From NCBI GenBank assembly GCA_932521035.1, contig OW051497.1, forward strand, positions 8,494,001 through 8,558,000: a stretch of DNA of 64,000 bases, given 5' to 3'. Each line of letters opens with the position of its first letter. Position 1 is the stretch's first letter. Source of the DNA: Oscheius dolichura (taxonomy: Eukaryota > Nematoda > Chromadorea > Rhabditida > Rhabditidae). Positions 27,225 through 38,076 of this stretch are shown one piece after another. The position numbers and the translations under genes were made by a program. The notes under the pieces are model-generated. The model made no database searches, was not told the origin of the DNA, and saw only the letters and a program-made list of their open reading frames with translations.

Positions 27225-30146
27225 TTAGAAGACAGGAATTCTGGTCCTTTCAACAAAACGGAGATCGTCGTCAATTCGGTCTAGCAGGATAAAGGATATG
27301 AACATCGCTACGGCGGAGAGAAAGTGCCAGACATCGTGAGTATCGAAGAAATTTAGGACAATACAGGGACTGTTGAGTTCTCGAGAGATTGCTGGTGGTT
27401 TCTGTATATAAGAAAATCAAAAGGAAGAAAATAGTGAACTCACGCTCCAATCTGAAGAACGGTGGAAGAAGAACCAGAGAGAAGCTGACCAGCAGGTGGC
27501 AGAGATGGCAAGAAAGGCCAAAGCTCGGAGACCTAGCCGCTCACCGTGAGAAAACTGAAATAGCAAAATGCCCTTAAAAAATATTGCCGTACCTTCATAA
27601 CGATGTAGTAAAGCAGATAGAGGAACAGATTGGCAATCATAGGAAACAGAAGGAATGACGCGAAGTCCGTAGGCCTTAGGATTTCTCCATATGTGATGCT
27701 TAATTGCCGCATAGATTAAAAAGAGGAAGATCCTTACAAGAAAAGATTGATGAGATTGGCGAGGAATAAAAAGCAAAATCGTTCTCTATATTTGGGAAGG
27801 AGACAAGAACACCATTTTGACGAGACCCAGCTGTACCGAAGAGTATTCTTCAGTCCCGGAATGCTTATACGCCAAACTCCCTTAAGAAATAAGCAAAAGA
27901 GTGCATAATTGAGCAATGAGATTACCTTGAAGTAGAATTCAATGCTGACAAGGAACATGATCACTACATAACCAACCGGGAGCATGGCCCAGACGACCAT
28001 ACTGTTATTGAATCTCTGGAAAGAGAAAGGTTCTTTGGAATCGAGAGTTCAACTTACCACTCCTAACATGGCTATCAGGATAAAGCCAGCTACTACAGCA
28101 AAGAAGACATGAGCACTTGCTGTGATATCAGGATGGCGCAGTTGATAAATTTTCAGCATTCCTAGCAAGGCTATGACATACATGAAGGAGGTGTCTAAAA
28201 TAAAACAGGGTGTATAAAATGAAGTCGTATGTCTCTTACCAAATTGGTAGTTTGTAGGCGTTGGACAGAAGTGGTAGCTTGCCGACAGGATCCCTTCCAA
28301 AACGACGGCTATCCCTATGGCATACATCAGACTAGGATGTTGGGGTAGTCCAAGTTCCTGAACAAAATAGTAAGCTACTCTATTCACCTCGATTCTTACC
28401 GTCTCTAACACAGGCTCCTTCGCTACATGTTCCCTATACTGTGAGTACCGTTCGTACGTCATGATTATCAGAAGAGCTCCCAAGAAGATGTAGGCGGAAT
28501 TACTAAAATGTATGTCACCTCAAAGAACCAACAATAATTCTCACCTCACAACATTGTTAAAAGCTATGAAGATCCAAAACGGGCGGGCACATCGGAAATT
28601 GTACCAGCAACTATCCAAGTTTCCGTAAGACCTGAGGTTGTCAATACCGTAAAGGACCAGTTGAATTGTAGGTAAAAGGTAGAATAAGGCAATAGTGCAC
28701 AGATAACTGGAAAAAAAAATAATATTTGTTCAGAATTCCTTACAAGACGTATTTGTTGTATTTCTCATGTCTTTGCTCGTATGTTTTCATCGCAAGGTCC
28801 GATACCATCAAGTGAGGCTTCGCTCTGACTACTTCTCTATCGTTTGCGTCTTCCAGAATATCGTAACTTCCAATGGAATGATCATCTTGAGGATCAGGGT
28901 AATGTTGCTCTTCTCTGACTGACATATCGTCTAAAGTTTCTCAAGAAATTAAATACACATGGAAATTTCTTACCTCTAAACTCGCGAAACCGTTCTGAGT
29001 CGGAGTTATCGTAGAACATCTCAAATCTCATGTAGTACGTTGAAACAATAAAGATGACCAGAAGGATCAGAACCATTATTGCAATTGGGGCAAGGTATTC
29101 AGACTCTAAAGAAGGTTTACAAATCAGCTTAGCCAACCTACGATTCATTTTACTCTCAATAGTCACATTAAATGACTTTGAGATTATCAAAGCAGCTTTC
29201 TTTCCATGAGGCTTTGCCGGTCTTATTTTCATCATTTGAGAGCATTGGTCCCCATCCGTTTTTAACACAAAAACTACGTAGAACTCAGGATAATCCTTTC
29301 TCTATAAGAACTATTTGAGGGGGAAACGGATATAGACTAACTCTAACGACGATCGAAGCGGATTTTGTCATTGTTTGGTACATTCCTTGAGAAACTACAT
29401 TGCTGGAAAGATCAGAGACGGGGATCTGTAAAAACAGCTAATCAAAAAGTAATTTGTAAACTCTCACCCCGACAGGTTGAACAGACACCGTCATGCATGC
29501 TGGCGATATGGAATCCACCCTCACGGTAACACTGTCCGTATCATTTGGCATGGTAAAGGAATTGTAGATAGAATGAGCTATTCCCGCGTTCAGCACCACA
29601 GACTTATCCAATCTGTAAATCTTCAAATGTTTTTAAAAACGCCGACTTACGGTAAATTGAAACTATCGTCAAGTAGATATGGATGGAATCTGAAGTTTAC
29701 TGGTTTATAGCTGCTAAACTCGATGGTGATGTTGTGATCAATGGTGAACGGTTCAATTGTACGGGCCGTTGAGTTATAGGAAAGCCCTTCGATGATCACT
29801 GGGACCTGAAATCCAACAAAAGGTGAAAATTCAAAATAAAAGACTGACAGCAAAGCTGATAACTCCAGTTGGTTGACGAAGAACAACCAATAACGGGACA
29901 TCCAGTTCCTTTTCATCTAGAATGATTTCTATCCGGCCGACAGTTCCCTAAAATAGTGGAAATCTTTTTTTAAAAGTTGAACATTACATTTTGTGCGAAT
30001 AATTGATATGTGCACTGTGAATCCTGTTTTGTTTTATTTTTATAAGTCTCTCCCCAAGTAGCGTTGTGGGATTTGACCAGCTGATCGTTCCGCACCGCGT
30101 CGACCAATAGAACTAGAGCGAAAAAACATAGAACTACCCTAGCCAT
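27225..30146 (-). CDS. sid-1: SID-1/SIDT-family dsRNA channel
   Basis: Minus strand, ATG 30146 ([20 protein letters not shown], a signal peptide) to TAA 27225. About 15 exons encode a large N-terminal extracellular domain with many Asn-X-Ser/Thr sites ([33 protein letters not shown]). TM1 is [21 protein letters not shown] cytosolic acidic segment ([19 protein letters not shown]) and a run of helices follow, with family motifs [53 protein letters not shown]-like NLFL, and the C-terminal SRELNSPC...[17 protein letters not shown], ending RTRIPVF. The S-x-H...D...H residues of the lipase-like membrane metal site are visible. In C. elegans SID-1 imports dsRNA for systemic RNAi. It is convergent with the upstream LGC gene (ends 192 bases apart). 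A TTTCAG directly precedes the ATG. Confidence 0.94.
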
Positions 30147-30858
30147 ATGCTGAAAGTGTTTTTTACATAAATAGGATATGAAGAAATAAAGCTGTTTCCT
30201 ATTTTCGAAAGAGGACATAATGGACTCACGAGAAAATTTTATCAAAAAAAGTTGTCGTGATCTTATAGGGGCAGTTGTTTACGAAAGCAAAGCGGGTGTG
30301 CGGAAACGCGCTAGGGCTCCCCACGCGTCATGGGTGCATCGGGGCCAACACTGTTTATCGATGCAATATAGTTGTTAATCGATTGTGGGATCGAGGAAAG
30401 GCCAATTGCTCTGATTGTCTCATGCGGATTGCCACACTGCTGAACCGTTTACATACTCTTGGGAAACAGAATGGTGTCAAACTGTAATCACCTGCTAGTA
30501 ATTCAAATAAACAGAAGATTTCAAGAAGATTTCCTAATATTACAAGCCATGTTGATAAAATGCTATTTCGTAACCTTCAAAACGTGCAACGGTGACTGAA
30601 GCCCGAAGAGGTGAATTTCTTCCCCAGTCATCAAAACCGAACGGCGGCGCAATTTTGAATGAACATAGTATTCTTTTCCCCAAAGATTCGTTCAAATAAA
30701 GTTTATTCTAAAAGAAGAAAAAAATCTGTTTTAAATAAAGAAATCTACCGGCAACTAAAATAATAAGCTTTTGTGAAGATAAAATCCCGTGAGATGACAA
30801 TAGTTACAACTGAGATCAACAATTATTTGTAGCTGTGTAAAGCGTAGTCTTCTCCGTG
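30147..30858. promoter_or_regulatory. Intergenic region between SID-1 start and DENND2-like stop
   Basis: About 700 bases between two minus-strand genes. It should contain the sid-1 promoter and the downstream end of the DENND2-like gene. No open frame with domain content is seen; the frame at 30275-30487 is not supported. Confidence 0.4.
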
Positions 30859-33800
30859 TCATAATTTCTTAATACGGCCGAATATGTTCGCCACCCGATG
30901 AGCTAGTCTTCTCATTTCTTTTGGAGTAAAGGAGTTGAAATCCGTCATCCAATATTTGTCTATCCTCCTGTTCAAATCGTCCTCGCTACTTGGTAAAGGC
31001 TCTTCTTCTATTCTGACTGTTCCGTTCGATTTCTCTTTTGGTGACTGGAAATAATCATATTTAATGGAATGACAGGGACCAACCCTGCTGAGGATCCAAT
31101 CTTCGAACATGACTGTCTCCGTGAGGTATTTCAGAAAGGGACGATAGTCTTTGTTTGGCTGGCCGCTGACTAACAGCTCCTTTGATTCATTGTTCCACAA
31201 CTGGTGGGCCCCCACAAAGCGATAGTGGCCGAACAGCTCAGCATACCAATTTAGCATAACCTAAACGATGCTTACTCATAGAGAAAACATTCGAATGTCT
31301 CACATTTTCGACGCGAAGGTCTGCTGCTGCCGCTGGTTCAACAAGAACAGCTTCCCGGAAACCTTTTATCATGGAAGTGCACATCTTTCGGGACCAGCCC
31401 ATTTTCTCGCAGAATTTGACAGCATTCTAAAATAAAAAATGAAAGGAAATAATGTATGTTACGTCGTATCTCCAACCGTCCAGATTACCAGCCGTGGGTG
31501 CTGTCTCGGGAGCGGGCACAACGACCCCTGCATCGATATCCACAAAAACGAAGTCCATCTGCATAGGTGGATTGTACAAATAACCGGACTGTTGCCTCAC
31601 CTGCCGTCTGTCGATATCCTCTTTGTTTTCAATGATGAGCTCTTTGACTTTATTCAGATTCGACCTTAGTATACCCATAAGATAGGGCGTTGGGTTATCG
31701 CAAAGGTCGAGCAAGTTGTCAGGAACTATAGGTATGAATGTGTGAGGCCAGGAGAGCGGCCTAATTAGAGCTTCTAACATTTGTACGACCCTGGTTGTCG
31801 AACAGGCAATCTGGCGAAAAAAAGGCTGTATAAACAAATACTATACGCTTACATGTTTTGCGGATGGTAGCCGAATCATGGGGTGGATGATTTCCGTTTC
31901 TCCTACTGAATTGCCAGCGATGAGGATTCGCTGTTCTCCAAGAAGGGCAGCCACTAGGCAGACTGTAACTTCCGGAGTAAGCCTGAATGTTCCCCATTAA
32001 ATGACGAAAGCGATGAGAAAACCTAGAGATAATGGCAGCGCTGCCTGATTTTCCAAGAGACTGGCCGTAATTTTTGATTTCGATGTTCCTTACAATACCA
32101 TTTGCCAATTTCTCTACAACCTTCAGACTCCAGCCTTAAAATTAAGAGCGAAATGAAAAATGCGACAAATTTACTTGCCTTCCTTTGCAGAGTAAGCATT
32201 CCTATGAACAGACTGTAAAAATCCATCGAGCAGATCGGTTCCCTTTTTCGCATAGGAATACATATTCCTAACCAGGTCCATGTAAAATATAGAGTTACGA
32301 ATCGGCGAGATCACTGTCAGAACCTGTGGGTAGATCTCATGGTCTGAAACGTGGGTGTGATCAATTGATAGCGTAAATATTTACCCAATTTGTCTTCCTC
32401 AATAGTGGCCAGAGAAGGAAGGAATCGTACACAATAGGCATACTTTCGTGACCCGTCTAGATCAGTTATAGCAACCATGAATTCTTCATCTCCTGCCCAG
32501 AATTCATCCGGTCCAACCTTTTGCTGGTGGCTGTAGTCAGGGTAGAATAGGACAGCTGTTTTTGCATAGAGGGATTCTGAATGAACCATTTACAGTGGAC
32601 AGACCGGAAAGGGACAAACCTTTTTCCATCTTTTCCGGAAAAGCATACTGTGTTACTGGATACGGTTTTTGCTTGCCAGTGAGCGGATCTAACCTAAAAC
32701 GCAAATGAGACATTATAAAGAGGAGAAAAGACTAACTGTTCTTGTAAACCAATGATAAAAGCAGCCTCAAAGAGTCGAGGATTTTGCTGTCCACAGAATT
32801 CTTCCACTTTGGCTTTATGAATCAGGGTGGTTCGGCGTACAAGTTGGGCTCTCGATGATCTACGGTCCAAGTCAAATTTCACCTAAACGAGACACTGTTT
32901 TCTTGTAAATGAATGACTGTACCCCTCGTGCGTCGTGAAGTTTTGACGGGGCTATCTCACACCTTCCGTGGGACTTATGCTTCTTCTGTTTTCTAAAATA
33001 GACATTAATCGACAGGGCTTATATGTCCATTGAGGGGGGACAGGCAAATGTAATAGTCAATCGGGTGGGCGGAGAGACACAAAATATACGTGCATGTGCC
33101 TGTGAGAGAGAGAGAGGCCGTTCCATAGACACATACAATAATGGCTGGGACTAATCGTTATCTCTCGGCTGTATGTTTCAAAAAGCTCACACAGCGAGGG
33201 GGCTCTTCGACTAAGGCAAACAGTAACTGGCGAGCGGCAGGGCAGCAAAAAAATACAGTTCATCTGCCTTTGGTAAATAAAAGGAAAAGGGACAGCGGCG
33301 GCTCCCTCTGAGAGTGGAGGAGCTTAACTCTTTTTGCCTGGAAGCGGCAGCCCCCCTCCACCCGGTGCAAAAGAAAAGCCGACACGAAAGCGATATCCAG
33401 TCTTTTTATGGATGGGAAGGAAATGATGTACAGATTGATTGGAGGGGAGGCCATTCACGGGCATGCGTCAGTCCCCCGACCATGGGCATAGGCAGTTCAC
33501 GATGAAACAACTGTACACTCAAAGCCATAAACAATACGGAGATAAACCATTTGGGACTATGGTAACTGGGGCGGGGAACAGGGAGGAAAGGCATAAGGAA
33601 GGAGTTCAATGTGCGCAATCTTATCAGCTCCAAGAAATGGCGTCTCGTCTAAGAAATCACAAGGGCCGCCGGAGGGGACAAGTGAATCATTAGCAATAAG
33701 GTCGTATGATAGTTCCAGAAACGGAAGGGGTAAGATTGAGTGCAGACACAGCGGGAACCATTTTTGGAGAAAACAGTCCATTGTACCGCGTTTTCAATTG

Positions 33801-34330
33801 GCTCACTCGGCGCAAAAATTTGTCCGAAAAATGAAGAATTTAACAAATTCTGCTATTCTCATATGAAAGTTTCTACCAAGGCGTCACACAGTGTTCAATG
33901 GAAAAGCAAACAAACAGAAAAAAAAGAACATACACCCAATATTAACATACTTGAAAGCGTATTTACGAAGCAGGGTTGAACGGTCAATTTCTTTTGTGTT
34001 ATGGTGTTGTCCTTCTCTGACACTAACAGAAGCATAATATAGTTTCCCATGATGTTTTGCAGCAGTCGGCTGAAATGTCTCACATTTGGGATAAACAGAA
34101 AAGCTACTTCTGGCGTTCTTCCACTGTCAGCGATGGGTACAGCATACAGTTCCTCATGGCTTTGAGTGCGACGTAATGGGAGGGGGCTGACTGCGTAATA
34201 CGTGACGTCCGTGACTTTTGGGAACTGGATTTCAGATGATTTTAATTGAATCAGCTAGGAAGCATACCTTAGGGGAGATTGTCTTGTGGTTGTTGTTTTC
34301 TTCTTCAATAGTAGGAGGCTGAAAATTATG
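30859..34330 (-). CDS. DENN-domain Rab GEF, DENND2-like; 5' end unresolved
   Basis: Minus strand, stop TGA at 30859-30861. The core is clear: uDENN (RLFEAAFIIGLQEQL, YAFPEKME, DGSRKYAYCVRFLPS), cDENN (LTPEVTVCLVAALLGEQRIL, RPLSWPHTFIPIVPDNLLD, DNPTPYLMGILRSNLNKV), and dDENN (MLNWYAELFGHYRFVGAHQL, PFLKYLTETVMFEDWILSR). The end is KEMRRLAHRVANIFGRIKKL. The block order and the short tail resemble DENND2 proteins, which activate Rab9-type GTPases in endosome-to-Golgi traffic. An upstream exon with a basic stretch (KQKKHKSHGRCEIAPSK) ends near 32992. A further open minus-strand exon at about 33953-34235 (FPKVTDVTYYAVSPLPLR) and a small one before it (PPTIEEENNNHKTISPK) join in phase with each other and look like the disordered N-terminus. 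The link between 33953 and 32992, and the start codon, are not resolved. Confidence 0.8.
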
Positions 34331-34545
34331 GCTGTTATAAGGGATGCCAGGTTTCGGCGTCCTCGTAAGATTCCAGAGGAACGTGAATCGTTTCCCCCTG
34401 TGTTAATGCTGTGTTTTTTTTCTTGATCTTAGATTGATTAATCCTGCCGTTCACAGTGGTCTTGTTATGGCGTAATCAAGCTGTGTCTGTGTTCCATCTT
34501 GTACCGGATTCCCCACCCGAGGCTGAACACGCCTCGTCTCCCTAA

Positions 34546-34551
34546 TATAAG
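34546..34551 (+). promoter_or_regulatory. TATA-like box, 37 bp before secreted-peptide gene 1
   Basis: TATAAG lies upstream of the ATG at 34583 with a spacing like those of the next three peptide genes. Confidence 0.5.
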
Positions 34552-34582
34552 CAGAAGCAACTCTATAAACTCTTTGCCCGCT

Positions 34583-34893
34583 ATGTGGAAGCTTCTTATT
34601 CTGTTCTTCGTCTTTATGCATTGTGTTTTATGCGACGATGACGAACGGTCAGTGTCTTACTCTCGCTCATGACTAATGTTTTTCTCTTCAGATTCGAAAG
34701 CGTCAAGAAAAGTGGCAATTATCTGATCCACAGGAGAGAACAGAAAATGAGTGGTGGATCTGTTGCTACCCTAAGTGGAAGAGGCCCCCCTCCCCTGCAT
34801 ATTTTCCCCATCCCCGGCATTTACTGGTCTCCTCTCAACGTCGTCAACAAGAATAACAGTATCTCTACATTCTCTTCGGGTTCTGCTTTTTAA
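34583..34893 (+). CDS. Small secreted protein, peptide cluster gene 1
   Basis: Exon 1 (ATG 34583) is a signal peptide, MWKLLILFFVFMHCVLCDDD, interrupted by a 43-base phase-2 intron just after the cleavage region. Exon 2 encodes RFESVKKSGNYLIHRREQKM and a Gly/Pro/Ser-rich end (SGRGPPPLHIFPIPG, STFSSGSAF), stop TAA 34891-34893; about 87 residues. A dibasic RR could be a processing site. No family is recognised. It is the first of four tiny plus-strand genes in 3.5 kb with the same two-exon plan and intron phase. Confidence 0.7.
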
Positions 34894-35137
34894 CTATAAC
34901 TTCTTTTAATGTAATATTGTCTATATTATTCTTCGATGAATGGTTGCAATCCTTGGCATTCCACCGATTTCCAGTTATATGAATTGTAACACGACCTTCC
35001 TCCAACAATGACCACCTGAGTAATTCTCACACTATCTCTATTTTTTCTTTGAAACCATCTCTACTACAATACTATGCCAACCCGTGTGACTTCTTATCAG
35101 AAGAAGCTAGAAACTGAACCGAGGTCAATTGTCACAC

Positions 35138-35144
35138 TATAAAA
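35138..35144 (+). promoter_or_regulatory. TATA box of secreted-peptide gene 2
   Basis: TATAAAA, 44 bases upstream of the ATG at 35182. Confidence 0.6.
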
Positions 35145-35181
35145 CGCAACATGCGCTGGAAAAAAGTAAACTACTGCAGTT

Positions 35182-35353
35182 ATGAGACTTCTAGCTGTTC
35201 TGCTTTTCGCCATCCTGGCTATTTTATCTGTCTCTGCGTAAGTTTCGCGATCTGATCCTTCATGTCGTCTTTTTCAGTGGAGGCCATGGACGTAGAGGAG
35301 GACACAAGCGCGAAGTACCCTCAGTGGAATTGGGAGACCCTTATATCAATTAG
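35182..35353 (+). CDS. Very small secreted peptide precursor, peptide cluster gene 2
   Basis: Two exons encode only 43 residues. The signal peptide MRLLAVLLFAILAILSVSA is split near its end by a 41-base phase-2 intron (GC|T), followed by GGHGRRGGHKREVPSVELGD and PYIN before TAG 35351-35353. KR followed by EVPSVELGDPYIN could release an acidic 13-residue peptide, and the GGHGRRGGH segment is basic and His-containing. The signal peptide is nearly the same as that of gene 4 (MKVLAALLLAVLAILSVVSA), which supports common descent. AATAAA is at about 35486. Function unknown; an antimicrobial or neuropeptide-like role is possible. Confidence 0.75.
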
Positions 35354-36380
35354 AAGACTGTTACCAACCACGACATCAAAATCTTTACTCGACGCTTCAT
35401 CAAGATTTGACTTTAACAGATACATTATAGACTGATGTAGATTTCTTTCACCCTTGCTTATTGTGTTGTGGTCTACTCATGCAGTAATAAAACCTTTTTC
35501 CATGTTATGTGTTATTCGTTACTCTCTATCCTCTGAATCACAGAACCGGAAGAGTTCAATATCATAAAGGCTAAAAGTTAAGTTAGATCACTTCTTGCTA
35601 GCGAATGTTTGATCATTTTCCTTCAAAGAACGATTGGAAACGTGGATATTCAGACAACTATTCTAACCAGCGAACAAGAAAAACTCAAATGGGTGTGGTT
35701 TTTTCAATCCAATAATCCTGACCGTTTGACCCAAAATCCTAGAACAACACTATTTCAAAATGTTAAAAACACAACTAGCTAATTAGGAAAACAAGATGAC
35801 GCAATGCTGATTTACCCGAACCACCTCATCTGAACTGGCTATCGGCGTTTCGCCAAATGTAGTGGCGGTGATCTTTCCCCGAGGTGGCTGAACTGTCTAT
35901 TCCCGGAAACGGAAGGGGTAAAACAACTGATCAAAATGAAATGGCATCGTCATAGATCTTGATCTGCGAATTAGAGGATCAAAGGCCTCTAGGACCAGTA
36001 TCAGTACAGATGGAGGGCATCAGATCTTGTACAGACAGGTGCAAACGAACTTAAGGACAGTGACCTAAGGAAGAGAACACGGTGAACCTTCACTCATCGC
36101 AGGGAAAGGGAAGAATTTTTCCTTGAAGAAAAACTTTCCGGGATCTGGAACGGATCAAAGTGTGAGTAGTAGTAATCCTTTCCTTGCGAAGAAATTGTTG
36201 TAGGTTCGAAAATGAGATAACAGAAACCCGGTAATACCATTTTTACCACTCCTGGTATGATGTCTGGTGTCATTTTAAGTAAGGACTTTCCGTTACTTCG
36301 AGTCGAGGTCATCTCGTAAAGATCATGTCAACCTGTTTTGGGGTCACCGCTCCCGCTCAATGAGATGACAGCAAAACAGC

Positions 36381-36387
36381 TATAAAA
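36381..36387 (+). promoter_or_regulatory. TATA box of glycine-rich peptide gene 3
   Basis: TATAAAA, 38 bases upstream of the ATG at 36419. Confidence 0.6.
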
Positions 36388-36418
36388 GTAGCCGAGACAT
36401 TGCGGAAGACAGTTAGCC

Positions 36419-36770
36419 ATGAAGCTTCTCGTGTGCCTCGTTGTTCTTATGGCTGTCGTAGCGTGAGTTCTTTGATCTCTCCTATCCTAATCTACTTCTT
36501 TTTAGAGCTCTTCCTCGTGTCAAGAGGCAAAGGATTATTGAGAAGACCATAATTAATCGTGGCGGGCCAGGATTCGGTGGACCAGGCTACGGAGGAGGCG
36601 GTGGAGGCTTCGGCGCCCGACCCGGACTTGGAAATAACTACGGACCCGGAGGATTTGGCGGTGCGGGTGGACGCGGTGGAGGATTTGGAAATGGAGGCCC
36701 CGGTTTTGGAAACAACTACGGACCAGGAGGTGGCCGCACAATTGTCAAGGAGACTATCATCCGCGGTTGA
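36419..36770 (+). CDS. Glycine-rich secreted peptide, peptide cluster gene 3
   Basis: ATG 36419 starts MKLLVCLVVLMAVVAALPRV, with a 44-base phase-2 intron inside the signal peptide exon. The prosequence ends with a KR site, after which the mature part starts QRIIEKTIINRGGPGFGGPG. It continues through Gly/Phe/Tyr/Asn repeats (NNYGPGGFGG, FGNGGPGFGNNYGPGGG) and ends RTIVKETIIRG at TGA 36768-36770. The final Arg-Gly could serve as a C-terminal amidation donor. The RIIEKT block recurs at the C-terminus of gene 4. Nematode glycine-rich peptides (NLP/CNC/GRSP types) are often epidermal and pathogen-induced; that function is inferred only. Confidence 0.85.
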
Positions 36771-37758
36771 ACACTTTAAAAACGATCTTTCAATAAACAT
36801 ATCCAATATATTTGTAAACTGTTTTCAATAGGATAGTCCATCACTGCGTTTCCTGCTAGTGATCTTGACCTAAAAGCCATCACTTCTTGACGTGCGCTAT
36901 GATAGCAGACTTGGAAGGGGAATGCGGAAGTAATGAGCTCTGTCTTCTCGGTCACCGATATATTACAAGTTGTTGCCATTGAACTTGTGATGTTCCGAAA
37001 AACCTAGACGTGTCAAAAAAAGATTGTCTTTGATGATCTCGCTGGTCAAGAAAGTACATACATGTTAGATAACACGAGAGACCATTGAACAAACTATGCT
37101 ATGGGCCATGAGTCTCTCCTATATTCAAAATTCTGGAGAATGAATACCAGTTCCACACTATATAAGGAATATCTTTCATATTTTAATGGCTTTGAACAGG
37201 CGAATTCGAAAGACAAGAGGAAAAGCATAGGTATTCTGTAGAGGAATACTCAATGAAATGGGGCAGTTCTTGGAAAAGAAGGTAGGAGATCCGAATATGG
37301 GCCCATTCGAACCGCCTCATCGAGCTGAGTCTAAAAAACCAGCTCTCGTCGCAGGAGGAGGCCTCTATGCCATGTTATGGCTCATACATCAAAACTCCCC
37401 CTGTTGATCTAAGCCTTTGAGCCTGTGCACGGAAACCGTAAAGCCAGGCTACTCCGTTAATTTATGCTCTGTTTTTACTCTTATCCGAATAACGTAACAG
37501 TGTTTTCGTTTCCGAAAAAGGGTTCGAAGTGGAACCAATGTCATCAAACCCGCGAGATACCGATCTTTGAAAAAAGAAGCATACAAGTAAGCGGCTGTTT
37601 ATAGCCCTCGTGGAACTTATCATAACTTCCGATCATTACAATGTGAAGAAAGCCGAAATAGCAACGTCATTTGACTGTTCACGGTCTTTGTCAGCTACTC
37701 AGCAAACTCTCTTTTCTAGAGGTAGACGCAGTGTAAGAAACTGACCGCGGCAATCTCC

Positions 37759-37765
37759 TATAAAA
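37759..37765 (+). promoter_or_regulatory. TATA box of glycine-rich peptide gene 4
   Basis: TATAAAA, 51 bases upstream of the ATG at 37810. Confidence 0.6.
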
Positions 37766-37809
37766 CGACGGGTGCGCGGTAGAGAGTTCAGTCTCCCCCT
37801 ACAGTCATC

Positions 37810-38076
37810 ATGAAGGTTCTAGCTGCTCTTCTTCTTGCCGTCCTTGCTATCCTTTCTGTCGTATCGTGAGTTATCTTGCCCCTTTTTAATTATTGGTTAA
37901 TTTGTAGTGCCGACGTTCGTGAGAAGAGGCAGTTTGGAGGTTTCGGAGGCCGTCCTTACGGAGGAGGAGGCTTCAACCAACCCTACGGAGGAAGAGGAGG
38001 ATTTGGTGGACGTGGAGGATTTGGCGGAGGACCCCGTATAATCGAGAAAACCGTCATTATCCGTCCCGGCAAATAA
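37810..38076 (+). CDS. Glycine-rich secreted peptide, peptide cluster gene 4
   Basis: Two exons, 73 residues. The signal peptide is MKVLAALLLAVLAILSVVSA with a phase-2 intron (TC|T) near its end. The prosequence DVREKR ends in a KR site, and the mature peptide is QFGGFGGRPYGGGGFNQPYG, Gly/Arg/Phe repeats, then PRIIEKTVIIRPGK. Stop TAA 38074-38076. The terminal G-K is a classic pattern for carboxypeptidase trimming and C-terminal amidation. An N-terminal Gln after the KR site could cyclise to pyroglutamate, as it could in gene 3. Shares its signal peptide with gene 2 and its RIIEKT block with gene 3. Confidence 0.87.
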
